The notes beneath the pieces were generated by a model that saw only the letters and a list, made by a program, of their open reading frames with translations, did no database searches and had not been told where the DNA came from. DNA of 64,000 bases, from the NCBI GenBank assembly GCA_009469585.1, contig SSXW01000009.1, positions 1 to 64,000 of the forward strand, in the 5' to 3' direction. The translations under genes and the position numbers were made by a program. The DNA comes from Dechloromonas sp. Dech2017. Its GTDB lineage: Bacteria; Pseudomonadota; Gammaproteobacteria; Burkholderiales; Rhodocyclaceae. Shown here in pieces: positions 11,622-18,838 of this stretch (position 1 is the stretch's first letter; the number at the start of each line of letters is the position of its first letter).

Positions 11622-11646
11622 AAGCCGGCCGCTGGCCGGCTTTTTT
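11622..11646 (+). terminator. Rho-independent terminator after the PsiF-repeat gene
   Basis: Stem AAGCCGGCC / GGCCGGCTT around a three-base loop, running into six T residues. Confidence 0.85.
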
Positions 11647-11712
11647 GCGCCTGTCGATTGGCCGGGGCGATGGGCGGCATACACTGGCGGCTGTTCACCA
11701 CCGGATGCCGTC

Positions 11713-12117
11713 ATGCCGCCCTTAATTTCCATTCCGCCCGACGAGATCGAGATCACCGCGATTCGCGCCCAGGGGTGCGGCGGGCAGAACGTCAACAAGG
11801 TGTCGAATGCCGTGCATCTGCGTTTCGACATCGCCGCCTCCTCGCTGCCCGAGGAGATTCGCCAGCGCTTGCTGCGGCTGGGCGATCAGCGTATCAGCAA
11901 GGATGGCGTGGTGGTCATCAAGGCGCAGGAATTCCGCAGCCTGGAAAAGAACCGGGCCGAGGCCATGCGCCGGCTGGAGATGCTGGTGGCCAGCGTGGCC
12001 ACGCTGCCGGCCAGGCGACGGCCGACCAAACCGACCTACAGTTCGGTGAAGCGGCGTCTGGAGAGCAAGAGCCGGCGTTCGGCCATCAAGGCCGGGCGGC
12101 GGACACGGGAGGATTAG
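11713..12117 (+). CDS. arfB: Alternative ribosome-rescue factor B / peptidyl-tRNA hydrolase (YaeJ)
   Basis: 134 residues, the size of ArfB. The catalytic GGQ lies in AQGCGGQNVNKVSNAVHLRF near the N-terminus; the residue before GGQ is Cys where Ala or Ser is more usual. The C-terminus is the Arg/Lys-rich unstructured tail (KRRLESKSRRSAIKAGRR) that enters the empty mRNA channel of a stalled ribosome. It hydrolyses peptidyl-tRNA on non-stop complexes without a stop codon. It is convergent with the CZB-like gene. Confidence 0.93.
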   Translation: MPPLISIPPDEIEITAIRAQGCGGQNVNKVSNAVHLRFDIAASSLPEEIRQRLLRLGDQRISKDGVVVIKAQEFRSLEKNRAEAMRRLEMLVASVATLPARRRPTKPTYSSVKRRLESKSRRSAIKAGRRTRED

Positions 12118-12171
12118 TGAGGCCGAAACGGTGTCCCGATGGGGCCAACGTGGCGACGGCCGGGCGGGGGA

Positions 12172-12555
12172 TCAGCGTCGTTCGGGGACAGGGCAGCAGT
12201 CGCCGCTCAGTGCCTCGCGGTAGATGCGCAGCTTGTCGAGTTCGTTGACCAGCCGGTGCGAGGCTTCGGCGAGTTCCGGCAAGAGCAGGTCGGCCGAATC
12301 GGCCAGGCCGTTGTTGCTGAGGTCGACGATTTCGTCGGCCAGGGCGTGAAAACGGTCGTGCACGGCGACCAGTCGGCGAAAGTCGGCGGAGTCCGCGGCC
12401 AGCCCCTCGGCCTCGCCCAAGGCCTGGGCCAGGCGGCAGCTGCGGTGTTCGGAAAGCGGCATGTCGGCATAGCTGCCGCCGGCGAAGGCGTTGAGAAATT
12501 GGCGACGCCATAGGGTGTGCGAACGTATCGCGCCATCAATGTCAATGCGCTTCAT
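12172..12555 (-). CDS. Stand-alone CZB-like (chemoreceptor zinc-binding) domain protein
   Basis: 127 residues made of little more than one CZB-type helical bundle. The expected metal-ligand positions are visible in order: His in RSHTLWRRQF, His and Cys in SEHRSCRLAQAL, and His in VHDRFHALADEI. In the family this domain binds zinc and usually caps chemoreceptors or diguanylate cyclases. Here no signalling domain is attached, so it may act in trans or serve as a zinc or hypochlorite sensor. The assignment rests on motif spacing only. Confidence 0.7.
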   Translation of the reverse strand: MKRIDIDGAIRSHTLWRRQFLNAFAGGSYADMPLSEHRSCRLAQALGEAEGLAADSADFRRLVAVHDRFHALADEIVDLSNNGLADSADLLLPELAEASHRLVNELDKLRIYREALSGDCCPVPERR

Positions 12556-12660
12556 CGGGTGATTCTCCTGCTGCAGGTGGTAACCGGCCGGATGGTTCTT
12601 CCCCCCGGCAAGGCTGAATTATGCCGCAGCCCGGGCGGATCGTGGGTTCCGATGAGGATG

Positions 12661-12697
12661 CTGCGGTCGACGGCAAAATCGATCGAAAAATGTAATG
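12661..12697 (-). repeat. Dispersed GTCGACCGC repeat, copy 1
   Basis: Read on the minus strand: a T-rich half (CATTTTTCGATCGATTTT) followed by GCCGTCGACCGCAG. It lies in the intergenic region upstream of the rhodanese gene. See the finding on the dispersed repeat. Confidence 0.6.
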
Positions 12698-12800
12698 CCT
12701 GCCGTCATCGTCGATGGATTACCCAAAAGTCAATTATTAAATTAATATATAAATAAACGCTTATATTTGCGCCGAAAAATTCTAATCCGGAGGAAAACCC

Positions 12801-13367
12801 ATGATCAAAAAAGTTCTGCTGCTGGCCGGGCTGTGTGCCGCATTGCTCGGCGTCCAGGCCGAAGAAAAGGAATTGCTGCGCATCATCGGCGAGGACAAGC
12901 AGTTCGTCGTGCAAACCAAGAACGGACCGTTCGTCATCACCCGGACCATGACGCCCTGCGCCAAGAACAAGGGCTGGCTGCAGCCGCTGGTCCCGGTGCC
13001 CGGCGTTCATCCGGTGGGCGAGATCGAAATGCTCAACGCCATGAACGACAAGGAGGCGATGATCGTCGACATGCGCGAACCGGACGACCGGATCAAGGGG
13101 ACGATCCCCAATTCCTACCACATCCCCTACACCCTGGTCGCCGGCCGCATGGACGAACTGGGCTGCAGCAAGGCTGCCGGCAAGTGGGATTGCAGCAAGG
13201 CCAAGAAAGTCTATGCCTTCTGCAACGGCCCGGTCTGCCCGCAGAGCCCGACGGCCATCGCCGCCATGGTGCGCGACGGCTTCCCGCCCGACCGCATCTA
13301 CTACTATCGCGGCGGCATGCTGGATTGGGACGCCCTGGGCTTCCCGACGGTCAAGGACGAGTTCTGA
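12801..13367 (+). CDS. Exported rhodanese-like protein
   Basis: 188 residues. A signal peptide (MIKKVLLLAGLCAALLGVQA) precedes a single rhodanese domain (about residues 70-185) with DMREPDDRIKGTIPNSYHIPY and an active-site loop FCNGPVCPQSP, whose cysteine would carry a persulfide. Several further cysteines occur (TPCAKN, LGCSK, WDCSK). It is likely a periplasmic sulfur carrier or a redox protein; the substrate is unknown. The start has CCGGAGG upstream. A long AT-rich stretch at 12710-12790 probably carries the promoter. A terminator follows. Confidence 0.85.
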   Translation: MIKKVLLLAGLCAALLGVQAEEKELLRIIGEDKQFVVQTKNGPFVITRTMTPCAKNKGWLQPLVPVPGVHPVGEIEMLNAMNDKEAMIVDMREPDDRIKGTIPNSYHIPYTLVAGRMDELGCSKAAGKWDCSKAKKVYAFCNGPVCPQSPTAIAAMVRDGFPPDRIYYYRGGMLDWDALGFPTVKDEF

Positions 13368-13390
13368 GGGGCCGTCCCCGGCGTTCCCGA

Positions 13391-13413
13391 AAGGCAGCTG
13401 CGGCTGCCTTTTT
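13391..13413 (+). terminator. Terminator of the rhodanese gene
   Basis: AAGGCAGC / GCTGCCTT stem with a four-base loop and a following T run. It also sits at the 3' end of the convergent mini-gene. Confidence 0.75.
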
Positions 13414-13577
13414 CAATGGTGGCCGATGCGCTGCTTGCGACGCCAGCAGGCCGGTGTCTGCAGGGCGGCGAGGTCCGGGCCGGGGGCGCTGAAAATGGCC
13501 CGGGCGCGGGCCAGACGGGCGTCTTCGGCGGCCGAGATGCCGGCCAGCAGTTCGAACAGTTTCTGAATGCGTTCCAT
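13413..13577 (-). CDS. 54-residue protein with a LexA-box promoter, unknown function
   Basis: MERIQKLFELLAGISAAEDA is followed by a short basic tail (ACWRRKQRIGHH). The ATG at 13577 has a textbook GGAGG eight bases upstream. A start further upstream would run through a LexA-type box, which argues for the short form. Two SOS-type boxes lie in the 150 bp between this gene and the divergent gene at 13734. I recognise no family. By size and control it could be an SOS-induced checkpoint or modulator peptide, but that is inference. Confidence 0.55.
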   Translation of the reverse strand: MERIQKLFELLAGISAAEDARLARARAIFSAPGPDLAALQTPACWRRKQRIGHH

Positions 13578-13608
13578 GATGTCGACCTCCGGTAGCTTGC
13601 GTGAATAA

Positions 13609-13624
13609 CTGTATGGATAGCCAG
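13609..13624. promoter_or_regulatory. LexA-type box, imperfect
   Basis: CTGT-ATGGATAG-CCAG. The left half is perfect; the right half has one mismatch to CTGT-N8-ACAG. It lies 32 bp upstream of the minus-strand 54-codon gene. Confidence 0.5.
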
Positions 13625-13656
13625 TAATCTGGCCATGGCCGAACATTATCCGAAGG

Positions 13657-13672
13657 CTGTATGAATGTACAG
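13657..13672. promoter_or_regulatory. LexA (SOS) box
   Basis: CTGT-ATGAATGT-ACAG fits the CTGT-N8-ACAG consensus exactly and resembles the box in front of lexA in this window (25021-25036). It lies between two divergent mini-genes and could serve both. Confidence 0.7.
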
Positions 13673-13733
13673 TAGTTTTATTTCGGGCCGTCGGCGTTAG
13701 CCTTGCCCATCACTTCGCCAAAGGCCACCCCCC

Positions 13734-13946
13734 ATGCCACGCGCCAAATCTCCCTGGCTACCCGATGCGGGAACGGTGGCGACTTATCGCGGCCGGAGCA
13801 GCCAGTCGACCCGTAACGTCCGGGTCATTGCCGAAGCTTCGGGCGGCCGCATGGTGGTCGAGGCGATCGGCAAGCAGGGGGTGCCGGTTCGCCTGACGGT
13901 CAAGCAGGAGAACCTGCTGCCGATGCAGCCCGGGCTGTTCGACTGA
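13734..13946 (+). CDS. 70-residue SOS-box-associated protein ending in a beta-clamp-binding-like motif
   Basis: The start MPRAKSPWLPDAGTVATYRG leads into a small beta-rich region (NVRVIAEASGGRMVVEAIGK, VRLTVKQENLL), and the chain ends MQPGLFD. The terminal QPGLF fits the bacterial beta-sliding-clamp pentapeptide pattern (Gln at 1, Leu at 4, Phe at 5), as in QLSLF-type tails of DNA polymerases and mismatch-repair proteins. A LexA box lies about 60 bp upstream. Together these suggest an SOS-induced clamp-interacting peptide, which I cannot match to a known family. The 3' end overlaps the convergent DUF2917 gene by 47 bp. Confidence 0.6.
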   Translation: MPRAKSPWLPDAGTVATYRGRSSQSTRNVRVIAEASGGRMVVEAIGKQGVPVRLTVKQENLLPMQPGLFD

Positions 13947-14265
13947 TCGCCGGTTTACTGCCCAGCATCGCTGCCCAGTCTTTGAGCCGGCGGCCTGGCG
14001 CGGCCAGCCATCGCTTGCCTTCGCTTTCGTGCTCTGGCCACGTGAGTCCGATCCGTCCGTCGCCTAAGCTCTCGACCAAGGTCAGGCCTGGCCCCTGGAT
14101 GCGATGAAACCCGCCGGCTTCGAGGAAGATGTCCGTGGGTTCGCCCGGCGAGGTGATCCACACCGTTCCCGCGATGCAGCGAATGCCCAGTCCGGCCGCG
14201 CCGCGCAGGCCGATCGGCTGGCCCGGTCTGAGGCAGAGTTCGCTGTTTCCCAGCTTGATGTTCAT
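13900..14265 (-). CDS. DUF2917 family protein
   Basis: 121 residues. The DUF2917 pattern is visible: LRPGQPIGLRGAAGLGIRC, VWITSPGEPTDIFLEAGG, and a late LTLVESLGDG. These are small, probably cupin-like proteins of unknown function. The ATG at 14265 follows AAGGAG. It is divergent from a MocR-type regulator, a pairing that suggests direct control. The last 47 bp overlap the convergent mini-gene ending at 13946, so the C-terminal tail (SRTARAASAAGSPA) may be poorly conserved. Confidence 0.8.
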   Translation of the reverse strand: MNIKLGNSELCLRPGQPIGLRGAAGLGIRCIAGTVWITSPGEPTDIFLEAGGFHRIQGPGLTLVESLGDGRIGLTWPEHESEGKRWLAAPGRRLKDWAAMLGSKPAISRTARAASAAGSPA

Positions 14266-14317
14266 CGCGTGCTCCTTGGCTTGGTTGGAGCAGTGTAGGG
14301 CGGAGGCAATGGGTGGT

Positions 14318-14372
14318 ACAGTTGCAATAAATTTGAATTGTTGCCGGCACAGTTGTGCAAACCGCCAACTGT
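14318..14372. promoter_or_regulatory. Putative MocR operator (three ACAGTTG half-sites)
   Basis: ACAGTTG occurs at 14318-14324 and 14349-14355, and its complement CAACTGT at 14366-14372, all between the divergent DUF2917 and MocR genes. Repeated half-sites in a divergent promoter are typical of MocR/PdxR regulators. The assignment is by position and repetition only. Confidence 0.45.
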
Positions 14373-14415
14373 GCTTGTCGGCGATCCGGCTATCTGTAAT
14401 GGATTGGTGAATCCC

Positions 14416-15840
14416 ATGGAAACCTTGCTGTACGAGCAACTGGCTGGCGAATTGGCCGGCCTGATCGCCGGTGGCGTGCTGGCTTGCGGCGAACGTTTGC
14501 CGTCGGTGCGGCGTTTGTCGCGCGACCGCCGGCTGTCGGTGTCGACCGTCGTCCAGGCCTTGCGCCAGCTGGAGGACCGCGGCCTGGTCGAAGCCCGGCC
14601 GCAATCCGGTTATTACGTCCGGCGCGCCGTCGCCCGCCATGCCGAGCCGGAGTTGCGCTCGCCGCCGGAGTCGGCGATGCCGGTCGATATCTCGCAGCGC
14701 CTGGTCCGGGTTATGCAGGCCGGCAACCGGCCGGGCGTGGCGCCGCTCGGTGCCGCCCTGCCGGCTTACGAGCTGTTGCCGCTGGCCGCTTTGCATCGAC
14801 TGTACGCTGGCGTTGCCCGCCGCCACCCGGCATTGCTGGCCAGCGTCAGCCATCTGGCCATGGACGACTCGGCCCTGGTTCGCCAACTGGTTCGCCGTTC
14901 GCTGGCGTGGGGCGGGCCGCTGGCCGCCGATGAATTCGTCATCACCAATTCGTGCACCGAGGCGCTCGGCCTCTGCCTGCGGACGGTGACGCGGCCGGGC
15001 GATACCGTCGCCGTCGAGTCGCCGGCCTATTACCTGATGCTCCAGCTGCTCGAAACGCTCGGCCTGAAGGCGCTTGAGATCCCGACCGATCCGCGCACCG
15101 GCCTGTCGGTCGAAGCGCTCGACCTGGCCACCCGCAGCAGCCAGGTGAAGGCCTGCCTGCTCGTCTCGAACGGCAGCAATCCGCTGGGCTGCGTGATGCC
15201 GGACGACAACAAGCGCCGCCTGGCCGAGCTGATGGCCAGCCGGGGCGTGGCAGTGATCGAGGACGACATCTATGGCGACCTCCACCCGGGCAGCGAGCGG
15301 CCGTGGCCGATCAAGGCTTTCGACCGGGCCGGCAACGTCATGCTCTGCGCGTCGTTCTCGAAGAGCCTGTCGCCGGCGCTGCGCGTCGGCTATGTTGCCG
15401 CCGGGCGCTACCGGCCGGCTGTCGCCTTGCAGAAGACGATCACCAGCGGCGCCACCAACCCGATCACCCAGCGCGTGCTTGCCGAATACCTTGAATCGGG
15501 CGCCTACGAGCGTCATCTGCGCCGCCTGCGCCGGGCCTACCAGGGCCAGGTCGAGGCCATGCGCCTGGCAGTCAGCCGGTATTTCCCGGCGGCGACGCGC
15601 ATCGCCCAGCCGCAGTGCGGTTTCGTGCTGTGGGTCGAGTTGCCGAAGGAGATCGATACCATGGCGCTGTTCGGCGAGGCCATCGCCGGGCAACTGGCTT
15701 ACATGCCGGGCGAGCTGTTTTCGGCCAGCGGCATGTATGGCAATTGCTTGCGCCTGAACTGCGGCAACCCGCATACGCCGGCCATCGAGGACGCCGTACG
15801 CCGGCTGGGGATGATCTTTTCCGCTGGCCAAATCAAATGA
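14416..15840 (+). CDS. MocR/PdxR-type regulator (GntR helix-turn-helix fused to an aminotransferase-like domain)
   Basis: 474 residues. The N-terminal GntR winged helix (residues 1-75) contains LPSVRRLSRDRRLSVSTVVQAL and is followed by a fold-type I PLP domain (about 110-470). The PLP lysine lies in SFSKSLSPALRVGY, and upstream are the EDDIYGD aspartate motif and SNGSNPLGC. Such fusions bind PLP as an effector and regulate a neighbouring gene. The divergent DUF2917 gene is the likely target. The start at 14416 gives METLLYEQLAGEL; the frame is open further upstream, but without a comparable start. Confidence 0.9.
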   Translation: METLLYEQLAGELAGLIAGGVLACGERLPSVRRLSRDRRLSVSTVVQALRQLEDRGLVEARPQSGYYVRRAVARHAEPELRSPPESAMPVDISQRLVRVMQAGNRPGVAPLGAALPAYELLPLAALHRLYAGVARRHPALLASVSHLAMDDSALVRQLVRRSLAWGGPLAADEFVITNSCTEALGLCLRTVTRPGDTVAVESPAYYLMLQLLETLGLKALEIPTDPRTGLSVEALDLATRSSQVKACLLVSNGSNPLGCVMPDDNKRRLAELMASRGVAVIEDDIYGDLHPGSERPWPIKAFDRAGNVMLCASFSKSLSPALRVGYVAAGRYRPAVALQKTITSGATNPITQRVLAEYLESGAYERHLRRLRRAYQGQVEAMRLAVSRYFPAATRIAQPQCGFVLWVELPKEIDTMALFGEAIAGQLAYMPGELFSASGMYGNCLRLNCGNPHTPAIEDAVRRLGMIFSAGQIK

Positions 15841-15923
15841 GCGGCCGGCAAACTACGGTATGATTGGCCCTTTTTGGCAAGCGGCTTTTGCCTTTTTGAA
15901 CGCATTCCAAGGATTTTCTGCTC

Positions 15924-17810
15924 ATGTTTGACGCAGTCCGCAACAACAAACGCATCGTCCAGGTCTTCCTGGCGCTGATCATCCTGCCTTTCGCCTTTTT
16001 CGGGCTCGATTCGTACATGAAGGGAGGCAGCACCGGCGGCGACGTGGCTACCGTCGGCAGCACCAACATTTCCCAGCAGCAATTCCAGCAAACCCTGCGC
16101 GAACAAAGCGAGCGCCTGCGCACCCAGATGGGTGAGCAGTTCGATCCGAAACTGCTCGACGACCCGGAGGCCCGCCAGGCAATTATTGACGACCTGATCA
16201 ACCGTCGCCTGTTGATGCTCGAGGCCACCAAGAACCGCATGGTGGTCAGCGACGAGATGATCCGCCAGACCATCGGCGAAATCGACGCCTTCAAGATTGA
16301 TGGCAAATTTTCCGTCGACCGCTACGAAGCGGCCTTGCGCAACCAGGGCATGAGCCCGGCCGGCTTCGAGGCCCAACTGCGCCAGGATTTGACGCTGCAG
16401 CAACTGGTCGGCGCCGTCGGGCAGTCCGGTTTCGTCGCCCGCTCGGTCAGCGATCGCATCCTGGCCATGCAGACCGAGAAGCGCGAGATCGTCGAATATC
16501 GCCTGGGCCTCGAAGCCTATCTCGACAAGGTCAAGCTGGCCGACGATGCCGCCCGCAAGTTTTATGACGCCAACGGCAAGCAGTTCGAGGTGCCGGAGCA
16601 GGCCAAGGCGGAATACGTCGTCCTGTCGATGGAAGCGATCAGCGCCGAACTGGCGGTGAGCGAGGCCGAGATCAAGGCCTGGTACGAAGGCCACAAGGAT
16701 CGCTACCAGTCGGCCGAGGAGCGCCGGGCCAGCCACATCCTGATCGCCTCGGAAAAGCTTGGCAAGGACAAGGCCAAAGCCAAGGCCGACGAACTGCTCA
16801 AGGAAATCGGCAAGAACCCGGCCGCCTTCGCCGATCTCGCCAAGAAGAACTCCGACGATCCCGGTTCGGCGGCCAAGGGCGGCGATCTCGGCTTCTTCGG
16901 GCGCGGCATGATGGTCAAGTCCTTCGAGGACACCACTTTCGGCCTCAAGGAAGGCGAGATATCGGGCGTTGTCGAATCCGATTTCGGCTTCCACATCATC
17001 AAGCTGACCGGTGTTCATGCCGCCAAGGAAAAACCGCTGGCCGAAGTCCGCAGTGAAATCGAAGCCGAACTGAAGAAGACCGGCGCCTCGCGCAAGTTCG
17101 CCGAAGCGGCCGAAGCCTTCAGCAACATGGTCTACGAGCAGTCGGACAGCCTCAAGCCGGTCGCCGAGCGCTTCAAGCTGCGCATCGAGCAATCCGACTG
17201 GCTGACCCGCCAGCCGAATCCAGCCAATGTTGCGATGGCCAATGAAAAGCTCCTCAAGGCTCTGTTCTCCGACGACGCGGTGAAGAACAAGCGCAACACC
17301 GAGGCCGTCGAAATCGCCCCGAACACCCTGGTTGCGGCGCGCGTCGCCGAGTACAAGCCGGCGACGCTGCAGCCCTTCGACGGCGTCAAGGCCAGCATCG
17401 AAACCATGCTCAAGCGCCAGGAAGCCCAGGCCCTGGCCGTCAAGGACGGTGAAGCACGGCTCGAGGCGCTGAAAAAGGGCGAAGACGGCCTGAACTGGGC
17501 GGCCGCCAAAACCGTTTCGCGCATGACGGCGCGCCAGTTGCCGCCGCCGGCCGCCCAGGCGATTTTCCGCATGGAAACCGGCAAGCTGCCGGCCTACGCC
17601 GGCGTCGAACTGCCGGGTACCGGTTATGCGCTGTTCAAGCTGAACAAGGTGCTGGCCGGCGAGCAACTGGATGCCGCCACCCGGCAGGGGATGCTCAAGC
17701 AACTGGGCAACCTGGTCACCCAGGAAGAAACCCGGCATTACCTGGACGCCTTGCGCAGCCGGTACAAGGTCGAGGTCAACCAGTCGGCCCTGCTGGCCAA
17801 GGATCGCTAA
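15924..17810 (+). CDS. ppiD: Periplasmic folding chaperone / peptidyl-prolyl isomerase D
   Basis: 628 residues, the normal PpiD length. A short cytoplasmic N-terminus (MFDAVRNNKRIVQ) is followed by one transmembrane helix (about 12-28), a SurA_N-like chaperone region, a parvulin domain (about 265-360, with ASHILIAS, FADLAKKNSDDPGSAAKGGDLGFFGRG and FGFHIIKLTG) and a helical C-terminus. It is anchored in the inner membrane near the Sec translocon and assists emerging outer-membrane proteins. A terminator follows. Confidence 0.93.
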   Translation: MFDAVRNNKRIVQVFLALIILPFAFFGLDSYMKGGSTGGDVATVGSTNISQQQFQQTLREQSERLRTQMGEQFDPKLLDDPEARQAIIDDLINRRLLMLEATKNRMVVSDEMIRQTIGEIDAFKIDGKFSVDRYEAALRNQGMSPAGFEAQLRQDLTLQQLVGAVGQSGFVARSVSDRILAMQTEKREIVEYRLGLEAYLDKVKLADDAARKFYDANGKQFEVPEQAKAEYVVLSMEAISAELAVSEAEIKAWYEGHKDRYQSAEERRASHILIASEKLGKDKAKAKADELLKEIGKNPAAFADLAKKNSDDPGSAAKGGDLGFFGRGMMVKSFEDTTFGLKEGEISGVVESDFGFHIIKLTGVHAAKEKPLAEVRSEIEAELKKTGASRKFAEAAEAFSNMVYEQSDSLKPVAERFKLRIEQSDWLTRQPNPANVAMANEKLLKALFSDDAVKNKRNTEAVEIAPNTLVAARVAEYKPATLQPFDGVKASIETMLKRQEAQALAVKDGEARLEALKKGEDGLNWAAAKTVSRMTARQLPPPAAQAIFRMETGKLPAYAGVELPGTGYALFKLNKVLAGEQLDAATRQGMLKQLGNLVTQEETRHYLDALRSRYKVEVNQSALLAKDR

Positions 17811-17826
17811 GCGAACGGCAGGACAG

Positions 17827-17855
17827 AAAAAGTGGGCTGACGGCCCACTTTTTTT
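17827..17855 (+). terminator. Terminator of ppiD
   Basis: AAAAGTGGGC / GCCCACTTTT stem with a five-base loop and a run of T residues. Confidence 0.85.
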
Positions 17856-17906
17856 GCGCCCGGATTCGGGCGCTCAGCCCCGCTCAGTCGATTCGGCGGG
17901 CAAAAG

Positions 17907-17945
17907 AAAACGCCGACCGGTTTTTGACCGGTCGGCGTTTTTTCG
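17907..17945. terminator. Bidirectional terminator between ppiD and fabI
   Basis: AAAACGCCGACCGG / CCGGTCGGCGTTTT, a 14-bp stem with a seven-base loop and T or A runs on both sides. It probably serves fabI on the minus strand and backs up the ppiD terminator. Confidence 0.8.
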
Positions 17946-17976
17946 ATTTTCGGGCTTTTTTCCGGTTGACCGCGGG
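17941..17976 (+). repeat. Dispersed GTCGACCGC repeat, copy 2
   Basis: TTTCGATTTTCGGGC, then TTTTTTCCGGTTGACCGCGG. It has one mismatch in the core (GTTGAC for GTCGAC). It is intergenic and overlaps the T run of the ppiD/fabI terminator. Confidence 0.6.
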
Positions 17977-17997
17977 AGTTCTGCAGTCGCCGGTAAA

Positions 17998-18795
17998 TCA
18001 GGCCGGAAGCGGCTCGGCGTTGCCGAGGGCGACGGTGTTCATGCCGCCATCGACGTACATGATCTCGCCGGTGATGCCGCTGGCCAGGTCGGAGAGCATG
18101 AAGGCGGCGGCGTTGCCGACCTCCTCGATGGTCACGTTGCGGCGCAGCGGGGCGTTGTGCGAGTTGTAGGCAAGCAGTTTGCCGAAGTTGCCGATGCCGG
18201 AAGCGGCCAGCGTCTTGATCGGGCCGGCCGAGATGGCGTTGGCGCGGATGCCTTCAGGGCCGAGGCAGAAGGCCAGGTAGCGGGTGGCCGCTTCGAGGCT
18301 GGCCTTGGCCAGGCCCATGGTGTTGTAGTTGGGCATGGTGCGTTCGGCGCCGAGGTAGGAGAGGGCGAGCGCCGAACTCTTGCGGCCCTGCATCATCGGC
18401 CGGGCGGCCTTGACCAGCGCCGGGTAGCTGTACGAGGAAATCTCGTGGGCGACGCGGAAGGCATCGCGCGAGATGCCGTTCAGGAAATCGCCTTCGATCG
18501 CTTCGGTCGGGGCGTAGGCGATGGAATGGACCAGGCCGTCGAGACCGTCCCAGCTCTTGGCCAGCTCGGTGAACAGGCCGGTGATCTGTTCGTCGCTGGA
18601 CACGTCGAGCGGGAAGACCAGGGTGCTGTCGAATTCGGCGGCGAACTTGGTGATGCGCTCGAGGAAGCGCTCGTTCTGGTACGAGAAGGCCAGTTGGGCG
18701 CCTTCGCGATGGCAGGCCTTGGCGATGCCATAGGCAATGGAATGCTTGGACAGCAGACCGGTGATCAGAATTTTCTTGTCGGCGAGAAAGCCCAT
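17998..18795 (-). CDS. fabI: Enoyl-[acyl-carrier-protein] reductase (NADH)
   Basis: 265 residues. It reduces trans-2-enoyl-ACP in the last step of each fatty-acid elongation cycle. It is an SDR fold with the FabI-type nucleotide loop [13 protein letters not shown] in place of the classical glycine motif. The active-site Tyr and Lys lie in [18 protein letters not shown], and [13 protein letters not shown] is the usual substrate-loop signature. The start at 18795 follows GGGAGA. It stands alone, downstream of nothing on its strand except the distant ETF-QO gene. Confidence 0.96.
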   Translation of the reverse strand: MGFLADKKILITGLLSKHSIAYGIAKACHREGAQLAFSYQNERFLERITKFAAEFDSTLVFPLDVSSDEQITGLFTELAKSWDGLDGLVHSIAYAPTEAIEGDFLNGISRDAFRVAHEISSYSYPALVKAARPMMQGRKSSALALSYLGAERTMPNYNTMGLAKASLEAATRYLAFCLGPEGIRANAISAGPIKTLAASGIGNFGKLLAYNSHNAPLRRNVTIEEVGNAAAFMLSDLASGITGEIMYVDGGMNTVALGNAEPLPA

Positions 18796-18838
18796 TTGAT
18801 GTTCTCCCTAAGGGGTTTAGCCGCCGAATTATAAAGCA

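Noticed and set aside
16283..16330. GTCGACCGC match inside ppiD, with some T-rich sequence upstream
   Set aside because: The encoded IDGKFSVDRYEA is the normal conserved PpiD sequence, so coding constraint explains the match. It was not counted as a repeat copy.
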